DNA from: Algoriphagus sp. AGSA1
GTDB taxonomy: Bacteria > Bacteroidota > Bacteroidia > Cytophagales > Cyclobacteriaceae
Reading direction: 5' to 3'
Length of the DNA: 48,287 bases
NCBI RefSeq assembly: GCF_021390545.1
Contig: NZ_JAJUWR010000037.1
Span: 1 to 48,287, forward strand
Shown: positions 7,916 to 15,912 of the stretch, in pieces
Layout of the letters: each line of letters starts with the position of its first letter
Position numbering within the stretch: the stretch's first letter is position 1
The notes under the pieces: generated by a model
The model's database searches: none
What the model was told of the DNA's origin: nothing
Seen by the model: the letters and a program-made list of their open reading frames with translations, nothing else
Position numbers and translations under genes: made by a program

Positions 7916-8884
7916 TCATAACTCAAAAACATGCTCCTCCTTATTCTTCTTCCCTTTCAGATTTAAGGAAATGTGCGTCATCAGCCTATTTCCTGCCAAT
8001 GCGCGGTCATTTGCCAGATGTTGGCTCAAAGGAATCTGATAGTTTGCTCCAATAGAAACACGTCCCATATTCATCTCCACTCCCACTACACTGCTCAGAA
8101 GGCTTCCTCCTGACTGATAGACCTTATATTTATTGTATAGTATGTCCTGAGGCTGGGTTTCGTAGAGCAGACCGACATTGGGCGCGATACGGACTTTATC
8201 TTTAACATTGAATTTATAATAGCCCAGTATATTTCCTGTGAACTTATTGCCATACCTGTACTCATAGCTATTCTCCGTATTCAGCTTATAGCTAGTATTG
8301 AGGTTGATGCCAAGATCCATCAGACGTATGTCATAAGCCGCATTGAACATAAAATCCGTGCTTCCCGAGCCTAACTGGAAGTTGTTGGGAGAATTAGGCA
8401 TGATTTGTTCACCGTCTTCATAATTCCCAGTAGGCGCCTTCACTCCGCCGCCCACCCAGAGCGAATGTGCAAGAAACTTATCATTTCCGGTAGTGACACG
8501 GGATTCGAACAGCTTGTAATTCAGAATAGCCACTACATCTCCCAGACCATGCTTTTCACCTGCTACAGTACCTCGCTCAATCTTCCGTGTATTAAAATTG
8601 TAAGGCAAAATTGCCATAATTCTCCAACGGTTGCCGAAATTCCAAGCCCCCCAAACCTCCATACTCTGATACGTTTCATCTGAGGTCAAAGGCGTACGGT
8701 TCCCGTTCGGGCCAAGATGGGTTGTCAGCAATTTTGACTGGTAACGCACACCGATAAACTTATCGCTAAAATCAGGCAATATTCCCAGATAATAGCTTCC
8801 CACACCACAACCGCAGATATCACAAGCCAATGATGTAAGCGGAGAAGCGAGTAAAAGAAGAATTATTATTAGTTTAATTTTCAT
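7916..8884 (-). CDS. Outer-membrane-type protein with N-terminal CDICGCG motif
   Basis: A 322-residue exported protein with a signal peptide ending at about residue 20 (SPLTSLA). CDICGCGVG follows directly: three cysteines that could bind metal or form disulphides at the mature N-terminus. The rest alternates polar and aromatic residues in beta-strand pattern (for example WGAWNFGNRWRIMAILPYNF), like PF13557-type transporter or porin-like barrels. The ATG at 8884 overlaps the TGA of the upstream di-haem gene (ATGA), which indicates translational coupling. Position and cysteines suggest it handles the metal or product of the MbnP/MbnH-like proteins across the outer membrane. That role is inference. 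The cleavage-site Cys could also be lipidated, though the preceding residues are not a classical lipobox. Confidence 0.7.
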   Translation of the reverse strand: MKIKLIIILLLLASPLTSLACDICGCGVGSYYLGILPDFSDKFIGVRYQSKLLTTHLGPNGNRTPLTSDETYQSMEVWGAWNFGNRWRIMAILPYNFNTRKIERGTVAGEKHGLGDVVAILNYKLFESRVTTGNDKFLAHSLWVGGGVKAPTGNYEDGEQIMPNSPNNFQLGSGSTDFMFNAAYDIRLMDLGINLNTSYKLNTENSYEYRYGNKFTGNILGYYKFNVKDKVRIAPNVGLLYETQPQDILYNKYKVYQSGGSLLSSVVGVEMNMGRVSIGANYQIPLSQHLANDRALAGNRLMTHISLNLKGKKNKEEHVFEL

Positions 8885-9975
8885 TTGTTGAAGGAGCTAT
8901 TGATAACCGGTTCTGCCAAGAGTGGATCCGTAACAAAATCCCGGTCATTCAGTATGTTGAGAAACTCTATTAAATTGTCTTTTTCCACATCGCTTATAGC
9001 GATGCCGATTGACCCGTCCGCATTTCTAAAAACAGGATCAAGTGTCTCTGAATCCACCATTCCCGTACGGTAATGTTCAATTACCCTGTTCAGTGTCAAA
9101 AAACGCCCATCGTGCATGTAAGGACCAGTATATTGCCAATTGCGGAGGCTTGGCACTTTAAATTTATAGCGGTCAGCATCGTTGAGCGTCACCTCAAACC
9201 TTCCCTGATCATTAATATGATTGGGAGCCAAACCATTGTTGCGATAGCTTTGGTCAGTGAGCAGCGGCTCAGCATGGCAGGAGGCGCAGTTTTTGGCAAA
9301 CACCCGATAGCCTGCCAATTGCTGTGGAGAAAAAGCTGCTCCAGCTTCATTTCTTCTCACCTTGTCATAGTCTGAGTTATCACTCACGGCCAATAGCATG
9401 TATTGGGACAAGGCTTTGAAAAACCTTGCATCAGTAATCTCAGCTGTACCAAAAGCTTTTTTGAACAAGTCAGGATATTCCGGATGCTCCCGAAGTTTTT
9501 TTAACACATTAGGTACATTTTCATCCATTTCCACAGGGCTGGTAATCGCATTGACAGCTGCCAGGTCCAGATCAAATACGCCTCCATCCCAGAAGAACTC
9601 TTCACCCCATGCCAGGTTCATAATAGGCATGGGATTACGGATCCCCAGCAGATCGTCTATACCATGACTCACATCATGTCCATGATGGGTGAAGGCCGCA
9701 GACTGTATATGACAGCTTCCACAGGCTATGGTGTTATTGCGGGATAGTCTAGGTTCGAAGAAGAGTCTTTTCCCCAGTTCAAAACCTTCTTTGGTAACTT
9801 CATTTCTGGAAAAATCATAGCTTGCTTCCGGAAATCCCTGCGGCTGCACAAAGCCGGAAAACCGTTCAGGCAGTTCCTCTCCGGGACTGCATGAGAAAAT
9901 CAAAACCGCCAAAAACACCGCAACCCCACCCCAATCAAGCCTGGGGCTAAACCGGGTATTCTCTTTTGCATCCAT
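8881..9975 (-). CDS. Di-haem cytochrome c peroxidase/MauG-like lipoprotein (MbnH-like), copy 1
   Basis: Periplasmic di-haem enzyme of 364 residues with a lipoprotein Cys29 (LIFSC). Two covalent haem sites are visible: CGSCH (85-89) and CASCH (230-234). Other family landmarks are the N-terminal FELGKRLFFEPRLSRN, NPMPIMNLAW, VPSLRNW and PYMHDGRF (about 285-292), where the distal ligand of one haem is usually placed. Members either reduce peroxide or, like MauG and MbnH, use high-valent iron to oxidise a residue in a partner protein. It directly follows an MbnP-like gene (its ATG is adjacent to the MbnP stop), so partner oxidation is the more likely function. The distal ligand context looks more like peroxidase (Met) than MauG (Tyr), so this needs care. 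Confidence 0.82.
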   Translation of the reverse strand: MDAKENTRFSPRLDWGGVAVFLAVLIFSCSPGEELPERFSGFVQPQGFPEASYDFSRNEVTKEGFELGKRLFFEPRLSRNNTIACGSCHIQSAAFTHHGHDVSHGIDDLLGIRNPMPIMNLAWGEEFFWDGGVFDLDLAAVNAITSPVEMDENVPNVLKKLREHPEYPDLFKKAFGTAEITDARFFKALSQYMLLAVSDNSDYDKVRRNEAGAAFSPQQLAGYRVFAKNCASCHAEPLLTDQSYRNNGLAPNHINDQGRFEVTLNDADRYKFKVPSLRNWQYTGPYMHDGRFLTLNRVIEHYRTGMVDSETLDPVFRNADGSIGIAISDVEKDNLIEFLNILNDRDFVTDPLLAEPVINSSFNK

Positions 9976-10857
9976 TTACAGTTCGTCTTCTCCTCTTGTA
10001 AAATTCTCCGTGTGGTCATGGGTGAACATCCCCGGGAAATTGTTGGCGATGTTCACGCTATAGTCACTGAACATCACATTGGGGTGCTCTGGAATACTGA
10101 ATGCATGCTGTCCGTCGAAAACATTCATTACATCCACGAATAAATGCACATTACTCCTCAAGCCTTCCCTGACCTGCGCAATCCCTCCCTGATTCAGATC
10201 CATGGAGATTTCTTTAATATTATTTAGTGTAGGGGCACTGTACCCGCCAAATCCTCCAATATGGTATTTGAACTGCTTGTTGCCGGTAGGGTCTCCCTGC
10301 TGATCATCAGTGATCAGATCACAGGTACCTTCAAACTTGAAAAAAATATAGCCACTATTCCATCCCCAGTACATGCCTCCACCTTCATGTCCCTGGCTCG
10401 GATCAAAAGACAGCACGCCCGGACGCTCTTCTACAGGCTTGGTATTTCTCAAACTGTCCACGCCCAAGACAAAGGAGATCTTGGTATAATCCCCTTCCGG
10501 CACCGTCACCTTGGTAAACCGGGTATTTCTGTCCTGTGCCTGTACCAAAAAATAACTTTCCTCCTGAGGCACGACATATTCTTCTCCCGACTCAGTGTAA
10601 AGCTTAATATTACTGATGAAGTATTGTAAAGTCCGGATGGAAAACACCTCTCCTTTGGCATTGGTGTACTGTCGTGGTTCAAGACCAAAAGTCTCCTCTC
10701 CCACGATGTTATCAAATTCAATGGAGAATTCACCTGTTTTGGTCAGATCTGGCGAGGAGTCTTCGGTCGAATTACAAGAAACACTGACAAGCAAACATAT
10801 CCCTGCCATTAATATGCTGGATACAAAGACCTTTATTCTCTGATTTATATAGTTCAT
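9976..10857 (-). CDS. MbnP-like lipoprotein, copy 1
   Basis: A 293-residue lipoprotein (lipid Cys28 in VSVSC) resembling the MbnP family. It shows a beta-rich fold with LQYFISNIKLYTESGEEY, VPEGDYTKISFVLGVDSLRN and the Trp-rich segment GMYWGWNSGYIFFKFEG (161-177; W164, W166). KYHIGGFGG and a His/Asp-rich C-terminus (MFTHDHTENF) also stand out. In studied MbnP proteins a Trp is converted to kynurenine by the di-haem partner MbnH and copper is then bound; W164 or W166 is the obvious candidate here. The gene has an MbnH-like gene immediately after it and another one 10 bases upstream. Assignment rests on recalled family features and the pairing. Confidence 0.75.
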   Translation of the reverse strand: MNYINQRIKVFVSSILMAGICLLVSVSCNSTEDSSPDLTKTGEFSIEFDNIVGEETFGLEPRQYTNAKGEVFSIRTLQYFISNIKLYTESGEEYVVPQEESYFLVQAQDRNTRFTKVTVPEGDYTKISFVLGVDSLRNTKPVEERPGVLSFDPSQGHEGGGMYWGWNSGYIFFKFEGTCDLITDDQQGDPTGNKQFKYHIGGFGGYSAPTLNNIKEISMDLNQGGIAQVREGLRSNVHLFVDVMNVFDGQHAFSIPEHPNVMFSDYSVNIANNFPGMFTHDHTENFTRGEDEL

Positions 10858-10867
10858 GTGTATTTAG

Positions 10868-11959
10868 TTAATTTGAGTCTGTCCAGTAATCTTTGCCTAT
10901 GAAATCCTGGTCAGTCAGGGTATGTAGAAAATCTTTAATTGCAGATATGTCTTCTTGGGAAAGGGGAATCCCCGCTTTTTCGCCATTTTGAAAAACCAAT
11001 CTGCTTGTGTAAGCAGTGTTAGCCACTTGATTGGCATAATGATCCAGAACTTCATCCATCGTCCCAAATCGACCATCATGCATATAGGGAGCCGTGACCA
11101 TACTGTTCCTGAGAGAAGGGGTTTTAAAGGCTCCCATATCCGCTTCAGCGTGAGATATCCTATACCTACCCAAACGGATCATCTCATGGGAAGTATCAGA
11201 GAAATCCTCATCTATCCCATTATTATGAAATTTGTTATCGGTAAAGAGCTCTCCTGAATGGCATGAAGCGCAGTGCTTTTTAACCAATGCAAATCCCTTA
11301 AGTTCTGAATCAGTAAACCGCACCCCTGAAGCCTCACCCATCCATCGGTCATACTTACTATCTGCCGACACTAGCGTACGTTGAAATTGTGCAAGTGCCT
11401 TTGCAACATTGACAGCCGTAGTACCATCTTCAAAAGCAGCGTCAAACATTTCCGTGTAGCTTGGATTGAGAGAAAGTACATATTCCAGTTCAGCGAGATC
11501 CATCCCCATTTCATCAGCGTGTGTGAGAGGGCCTAATGCCTGTGATTCGAGATTTTTAGACCCACCGTCCCAGAACAGCCCATTCCCCATCCACGCCAGA
11601 TTAAACAAAGCGGGGGAATGCCTCTCCAAAGCTTTACCACTAACCCCTTGAGCCCCTAAAGCCAATCCATCTGAAAAGGCCAGCGCAGGATTATGACAAC
11701 TAGCACAGGAGACTCTTCCATCAGCGGAAATCGACTTATCGAAAAAAAGAGTTTTGCCCAGTAAAACACCCTGTTCTGTAAGTGGATTATCTTCCATATA
11801 CACCGGAGAAGGAAATCCATCAGGGACTTCTAACTCCAATTTAGTTGGGGTAGCGTTAACATCAGGCATCGGCTCTTCTTCTATTGCAGCACAACTGCCC
11901 ATGCCAAGGGCAGCTAAACAGACCATTGAAGAAATACCGATGCCGTAGTTAAAGCCCAT
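10868..11959 (-). CDS. Di-haem cytochrome c peroxidase/MauG-like lipoprotein (MbnH-like), copy 2
   Basis: A 363-residue periplasmic lipoprotein (Cys23 in GMGSC) and paralogue of the di-haem protein encoded at 8881-9975. Both haem motifs fall at the same residue numbers: CASCH 85-89 and CASCH 230-234. Shared landmarks are GVLLGKTLFFDKSISADGRVSC, HSPALFNLAW, TPSLRNS and PYMHDGRFGTMDEV. The sequences have clearly diverged, so the duplication is not recent. It follows the second MbnP-like gene by 31 bases and precedes the first MbnP-like gene by 10, giving an alternating P-H-P-H order. The natural reading is that each haem enzyme acts on its own neighbouring lipoprotein, but cross-activity is possible. 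Confidence 0.82.
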   Translation of the reverse strand: MGFNYGIGISSMVCLAALGMGSCAAIEEEPMPDVNATPTKLELEVPDGFPSPVYMEDNPLTEQGVLLGKTLFFDKSISADGRVSCASCHNPALAFSDGLALGAQGVSGKALERHSPALFNLAWMGNGLFWDGGSKNLESQALGPLTHADEMGMDLAELEYVLSLNPSYTEMFDAAFEDGTTAVNVAKALAQFQRTLVSADSKYDRWMGEASGVRFTDSELKGFALVKKHCASCHSGELFTDNKFHNNGIDEDFSDTSHEMIRLGRYRISHAEADMGAFKTPSLRNSMVTAPYMHDGRFGTMDEVLDHYANQVANTAYTSRLVFQNGEKAGIPLSQEDISAIKDFLHTLTDQDFIGKDYWTDSN

Positions 11960-11990
11960 AAAAAGAAGCCCGTGTGTGGGTAGTCAATTT

Positions 11991-12827
11991 TTATTTTGAA
12001 GCGAAAGATGCTGAGCTAAAGGAAATCGCATTTACATAATTATCCCTCAACTTCTCCATCTTGCCCACATCAGTTGCTCCTATGACAGCACTATCCCATG
12101 CATTTTCAAGAGAAACTACCTGCTGCACGTCCAGATTCAACTCTATCACAGATGAGGTAGCCGAACTGATGCGTATAGGCTGATCAAATTCTATAGATTT
12201 TTGGACGTACATTTCGTTGGAACCCGTTTCCAGGAAAAAGTTCTGCGATTGTTCTGAATCAGAAGCAAGGGTCATCCTGCCTGCCGCGGAGGTGAAGATG
12301 TAGCTGGTGAACCACATCCAACTATCTTTGGCCATTCCGTTCATAGGAGTCAATTCACCGATCTGCAGGGTAAGGTTATCGTTGTATTTTGGTTCTACAC
12401 CAATACTGAATTTCACACCTTTATATTCTCCTGCAGGTATCCCCGAAAGTGCAATCTCTTCCCGCTTATTTGCAGAATAGACTTTTCCGTAGGTTCCTTC
12501 TTGCACAGGTATTTCACCCGTTTCCTCCATCAGGTAATAGGAATCAGGAACACTAAATTCTTCCCCATTTTCATTCACCAGTATTACATTCCCCACCCAA
12601 TACCGTAATCTAGAGAATTCGTAATTTAAAGCCTGATCACCGGATGTTGTTTGAAACGGTCTGTTCAGCTCAAAATCATCCTCACCAAAACGGGCATCAA
12701 TCACCAAACGGGTATCCCCTCCCGCTTCCAGCATTATAGGATCCGCATCATCAGTGCAGGATACCACTAAAACAAATGAGCAGAGGAGAACAAAAGACTT
12801 GCTTAGTAGATCTTTATATAAACACAT
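11991..12827 (-). CDS. MbnP-like lipoprotein, copy 2
   Basis: A 278-residue lipoprotein (Cys24 in VVSCTDD) and the first gene of the P-H-P-H run. It shares the MbnP-like pattern LRYWVGNVILVNENGEEF, PDSYYLMEETG, IPAGEYKGVKFSIGVEPKYN and a Trp pair in DSWMWFTSYIF (W169, W171). Aligned with copy 1, the common motif is W-x-W-x-x-x-Y. It lacks the His-rich C-terminus of copy 1, so metal ligands may differ. A candidate Bacteroidota promoter lies just upstream. The family call is weaker than for copy 1 because the region after the Trp pair diverges, but context supports it. Confidence 0.68.
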   Translation of the reverse strand: MCLYKDLLSKSFVLLCSFVLVVSCTDDADPIMLEAGGDTRLVIDARFGEDDFELNRPFQTTSGDQALNYEFSRLRYWVGNVILVNENGEEFSVPDSYYLMEETGEIPVQEGTYGKVYSANKREEIALSGIPAGEYKGVKFSIGVEPKYNDNLTLQIGELTPMNGMAKDSWMWFTSYIFTSAAGRMTLASDSEQSQNFFLETGSNEMYVQKSIEFDQPIRISSATSSVIELNLDVQQVVSLENAWDSAVIGATDVGKMEKLRDNYVNAISFSSASFASK

Positions 12828-12849
12828 AAATTATATTAATTGATATTTT

Positions 12850-12878
12850 GAAAATTAGACATAGTTATATCACCACAA
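12850..12878 (-). promoter_or_regulatory. Candidate promoter of the MbnP/MbnH-like operon
   Basis: Reading the minus strand, TTG at 12878-12876 (-33) is followed after 18 bases by TAATTTTC at 12857-12850, one mismatch from the Bacteroidota -7 box TAnnTTTG. It lies 23-50 bases before the ATG at 12827. Sequence match only. Confidence 0.3.
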
Positions 12879-12976
12879 CACAAAACATGTATTGCATAAT
12901 AATACAACGCGATAAATAAGATTATCCTTAATAAATAAACTTCCGAATCAGGCTATATTTTTCAAATCCATATATG

Positions 12977-13001
12977 AAAAAACAGCATCACAAACAGATG
13001 C
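12977..13001 (-). terminator. Weak intrinsic terminator after the CxGKC protein gene
   Basis: On the minus strand GCATC-7 bases-GATGC is followed by TGTTTTTT. The stem is only five pairs. It would separate the small Cys-motif gene from the MbnP/MbnH-like operon. Confidence 0.35.
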
Positions 13002-13067
13002 CACACCAAGTTGGCACCAATAACACGCATTAACCGGAAAGAAGAAATAACAGGAAGATCTAAAAAA

Positions 13068-13457
13068 TCAAATCTTGGGTGGCTTGACCACTTCTCTGAT
13101 CAATAAAACGGTATAAGGCTCAACATAGGGAGCCAAAAAACTGCCTACCAAAGTAAAATCACGCTTAAAACCTTGACTAACTGCTGAAGCTGGAATATAA
13201 ACCCCAAAGTCCATAGCGAATTTATGGGTAGAATTTGCATCCTGCTTTTCTTTTTGAGCCTTCATCTGCTCCGCAAGGTAGCATTTGCCATCGCAGTTCA
13301 TCATAGGCTTATCCTTATTGATACAGAAATTCTCTATGATGTAAGCTTTATTCAACTCATAGCTTCCCTGGATTACGGAATACACCATACTGTTCAGCAG
13401 GAGTATGGAGCAAAGAGAAATATGTATGAGTATTTTCAGCACAGCACAAAAATACAA
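13068..13457 (-). CDS. Small exported protein with Cys motif (CxGKC)
   Basis: A 129-residue protein with an N-terminal hydrophobic helix (about 7-28), suggesting export or anchoring. The motif NFCINKDKPMMNCDGKCYL follows, with Cys45, Cys55 and Cys59. The remainder is a Lys-rich segment and a hydrophobic C-terminal part ending in VVKPPKI. Proteins of this layout (FCxNK-P-x-C-x-GKCxL) are, from memory, common in Bacteroidota near metal-handling genes, but I know no characterised member. The three conserved cysteines could bind Cu(I) or form a disulphide. It lies 240 bases upstream of the MbnP/MbnH-like operon on the same strand. The start is uncertain: a GTG five codons in gives a more compact signal peptide. 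Confidence 0.65.
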   Translation of the reverse strand: MYFCAVLKILIHISLCSILLLNSMVYSVIQGSYELNKAYIIENFCINKDKPMMNCDGKCYLAEQMKAQKEKQDANSTHKFAMDFGVYIPASAVSQGFKRDFTLVGSFLAPYVEPYTVLLIREVVKPPKI

Positions 13458-13760
13458 TCAGATAAAACAATGACAAAGTAATTCAACAAATAAATCTAGC
13501 CCGACAACTCTTTTGTAAATATATAATTACATATTGTGATTATCCGAAATGATGCCAGTATAGATATTTTCTTTGCTCAGTTGGCTTGAAGACCGAAGAC
13601 GGAAGACGGAAGACGGTAGAGGCCTCAATTCTATTGTTGTCCATAAGCTAAAATGCTTTACTGGCAGAAAAGCGGATATACATATTATATATTAAAGTCA
13701 ACGAAACTGAATGAAGTCAAAAACATTCTCATTTGCCCGCTAATTAATCCAACGTGATTT
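13458..13760. other. Intergenic region with heptamer repeat
   Basis: AT-rich spacer between the Cys-motif gene and the class V PLP enzyme gene. Its only notable content is the four-unit heptamer repeat listed separately. No ORF, hairpin or RNA was recognised. It should hold the promoter of the Cys-motif gene. Confidence 0.5.
13588..13615. repeat. Four tandem GAAGACG heptamers
   Basis: Units 13588-13594 (GAAGACC), 13595-13601, 13602-13608 and 13609-13615 (GAAGACG each) follow without gaps. Two further intergenic heptamer arrays occur in this window, with different unit sequences. Confidence 0.9.
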
Positions 13761-14918
13761 TTATTTGAAGAGTCTGCTTGATTCCAAACCTTCGATAAGC
13801 ACATCTATATCCTCAACCTTATTAAACACATTCACAGACACCCGTAATTTCCCTGCCCTATTAGATACTGAAATCTTCCTTTCCTCTAGGTTCTTTTTCA
13901 AAAGTTCAGGATCTATATCTTCCGGGAGTTTCAAACCGAATAGATGTGCTGAGCTATATGACTCATCTTCGAGCTCCACGTTCAAGCTTTTCAGGTATTC
14001 ATAAAGTGGTGCCGTGAGCTTTCGGCAATACCTCTCTATTCTCTCCACAGTCCATTCATTTATCTGCTTCAGACCTTCATTGAGCATAGGCAAGAGAATG
14101 AAGTTACTCATCTCGCCCACATTGTACCGCCCGGAATCCTCCGCATATTCATGGTCGTAGTGGGTCAGGTTACCAAAGTCCTGTGAATTGGTTCTGTTCA
14201 GCCAAGACTCTTCTAAAGGCTCTCCTCCTTCGAAAGCATGTCCATAGAATGCAAACCCCATCCCATAGGAGCCAAAGAGCCATTTGTAGCTGGCGCAGAT
14301 CAACGCATCGATTTTAAAACGCTTCACATCCACTTCGGCCGCTCCAGTGGACTGGGTGCCATCTACTATGAAAATTGCCCCTACGGATTTGCATTTTTGC
14401 CCTATACTCTCCAGATCAAATTTCAACCCATTCGTCCAGTGAACAGAAGACATCAGCACAACTGCCGTTTCCGAGGTGATACTCTCCAGGATATTTTTAT
14501 TCCAACTTTCTCCCTGAGTTGTTGTTTCCTTGTCAGGCCCCACAACTTTCAGCTCCGCATGATGTCTATCACACCAGGTTTTTAATGAAAAGTACCCACT
14601 AGGGAACTCATCCTCCAACACGATGGCATGCTGCTCAGGCTTACAGGCAATATTCCCCAATGCGGTGGCAAATCCATAAGAAGTGGAAGGAATCAAGGCG
14701 ACCTGCAAGGGATCACAATTTATAAGCTCTGCAAATCTTCCCTTAACTTCTTTGGGTAAAGTGAAAAAATCTTCAGGTGTAATTTGAGAAGGATTTCTAG
14801 CCTGAATAAGTGCTGCTATAGCAGCAGCCTCAGCCGACTTCAACAGTGGGGATCTGGCCCCACAATTGAGATAATGAATATCCGGGTCAAGGTTAAATAG
14901 GTGTTTCTGAGAATCCAT
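13761..14918 (-). CDS. Class V aminotransferase-fold PLP enzyme
   Basis: A 385-residue PLP-dependent enzyme of the class V group (cysteine desulphurase / isopenicillin N epimerase-like). Seen are the N-terminal HYLNCGARSPLLKSA, a substrate loop IPSTSYGFATALGNIA, the PLP Asp in FIVDGTQSTGA, and the Schiff-base lysine in ICASYKWLFGSYGMGF. No cysteine desulphurase catalytic Cys loop is evident, so an epimerase, lyase or transaminase-like role on a small amino acid is more likely than Fe-S assembly. It is a stand-alone gene; the EcsC-family gene lies 53 bases upstream on the same strand and may share its transcript. Fold and cofactor are confident; the substrate is not. Confidence 0.8.
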   Translation of the reverse strand: MDSQKHLFNLDPDIHYLNCGARSPLLKSAEAAAIAALIQARNPSQITPEDFFTLPKEVKGRFAELINCDPLQVALIPSTSYGFATALGNIACKPEQHAIVLEDEFPSGYFSLKTWCDRHHAELKVVGPDKETTTQGESWNKNILESITSETAVVLMSSVHWTNGLKFDLESIGQKCKSVGAIFIVDGTQSTGAAEVDVKRFKIDALICASYKWLFGSYGMGFAFYGHAFEGGEPLEESWLNRTNSQDFGNLTHYDHEYAEDSGRYNVGEMSNFILLPMLNEGLKQINEWTVERIERYCRKLTAPLYEYLKSLNVELEDESYSSAHLFGLKLPEDIDPELLKKNLEERKISVSNRAGKLRVSVNVFNKVEDIDVLIEGLESSRLFK

Positions 14919-14971
14919 TATATAGGAGTTTGGTTTACAAAAAAGAGGTAGATATCCAGAGGCAAGCTACC

Positions 14972-15688
14972 TTATTCTAACACGCGTAATCTGTAAGCGT
15001 TCATCGCATACTTGCCGAGATGCTCGGTCAGGCGGTAATTTGCTATTGCCCCAACCCCGGCTCCCACTACCGGGATGAGTTGCGCCAGTTTGGCCAGATC
15101 TATGTAATCCCTATAGTCAAGCTGAAAGGTCTTCCAATCAAATTCCTTAAAATCTTTTGGCAAAGTCTCCCGATATTCCTCCCAATTCTCCAACAACCCT
15201 ATCAGGTCATTCCTCCTTTGCTGGGATGAAAATGCAAGTTGAAATACATACAGCAAAAACAGTCGCTCATGAAAATTCTTAGTATCAAAGCCATAAAGTG
15301 CCGCGATATCAAAAAGCAATTTCATCTTGATCGTGAGGAATGCGGGAAAATCCGCAAATCCCATGAGAATGCCTCCTGCCCCGGTAACCGCACCCTCTAC
15401 TGAGGCGGTGTTTCTATACCATTTGATCCTACTTCGTACCTTGAACTCCCGCTGTTGCAACGTGAGACTTGCGTGGGGCTTAGGCACAATCCAGCTCGAC
15501 CCGGTAATCACCGCTTTTACCATATTTTCTATAGCCATGGTAATAGCCTTGTGTACTTTTTCCGGTATCCAGCTATTGATTCTGCTCTGCACTCCGTGAG
15601 TCAGTCGTCCGCCGAGACTTGGCTTTTTTTTCATCCTAAACTGCCAGAGCGAGAGTTCGGCATGGGCATAATGTAAATAGGAGTCCAT
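14972..15688 (-). CDS. EcsC-family protein
   Basis: A 238-residue protein matching the EcsC family in overall pattern: a basic N-terminus, IPEKVHKAITMAIENMVKAV, a Gly/Ala-rich amphipathic stretch EGAVTGAGGILMGFADFPAFLTIKMKLLFDIAALYGFD, and a second one LAQLIPVVGAGVGAIANYRLTEHLGKYAMNAYR. The Gly-rich hydrophobic segments suggest membrane association without a signal peptide. The biochemical role of EcsC proteins is poorly known; the name comes from the Bacillus ecs ABC operon, and no ABC genes are adjacent here. Family call is fairly sure, function unknown. Confidence 0.75.
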   Translation of the reverse strand: MDSYLHYAHAELSLWQFRMKKKPSLGGRLTHGVQSRINSWIPEKVHKAITMAIENMVKAVITGSSWIVPKPHASLTLQQREFKVRSRIKWYRNTASVEGAVTGAGGILMGFADFPAFLTIKMKLLFDIAALYGFDTKNFHERLFLLYVFQLAFSSQQRRNDLIGLLENWEEYRETLPKDFKEFDWKTFQLDYRDYIDLAKLAQLIPVVGAGVGAIANYRLTEHLGKYAMNAYRLRVLE

Positions 15689-15862
15689 ACTTTCAATTTA
15701 ATTCACCTTAGTATCAAACGGATATTAGCACAATAGTTTCAATAATGGATTCAAAGATGAATCATTCGTCAAATCCCGGACGGAAGCTCTAACGTACCTC
15801 GGGATTTAATTTTGCTCACTGATATATAACCCCGCATTCCCGGCAGGTAAACAGTTACATAG

Positions 15863-15890
15863 AAAAAACCGCCCTTCTGAAGGCGGTTTT
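15863..15890 (-). terminator. Intrinsic terminator of the M14 peptidase gene
   Basis: AAAACCGCC (15865-15873) pairs with GGCGGTTTT (15882-15890) across an eight-base loop. On the minus strand the stem runs into a T tract. It lies 22 bases past the peptidase stop codon. Confidence 0.85.
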
Positions 15891-15912
15891 AACTTAATAA
15901 AGATCTAACCAT

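Noticed and set aside
9748..9765. GGTTCGAA-like T-loop sequence
   Set aside because: It lies inside the di-haem gene and no acceptor or D-stem pairing is found around it, so it is not a tRNA.
13588..13615. CRISPR-like direct repeat
   Set aside because: Units are seven bases with no spacers and no cas genes are present.
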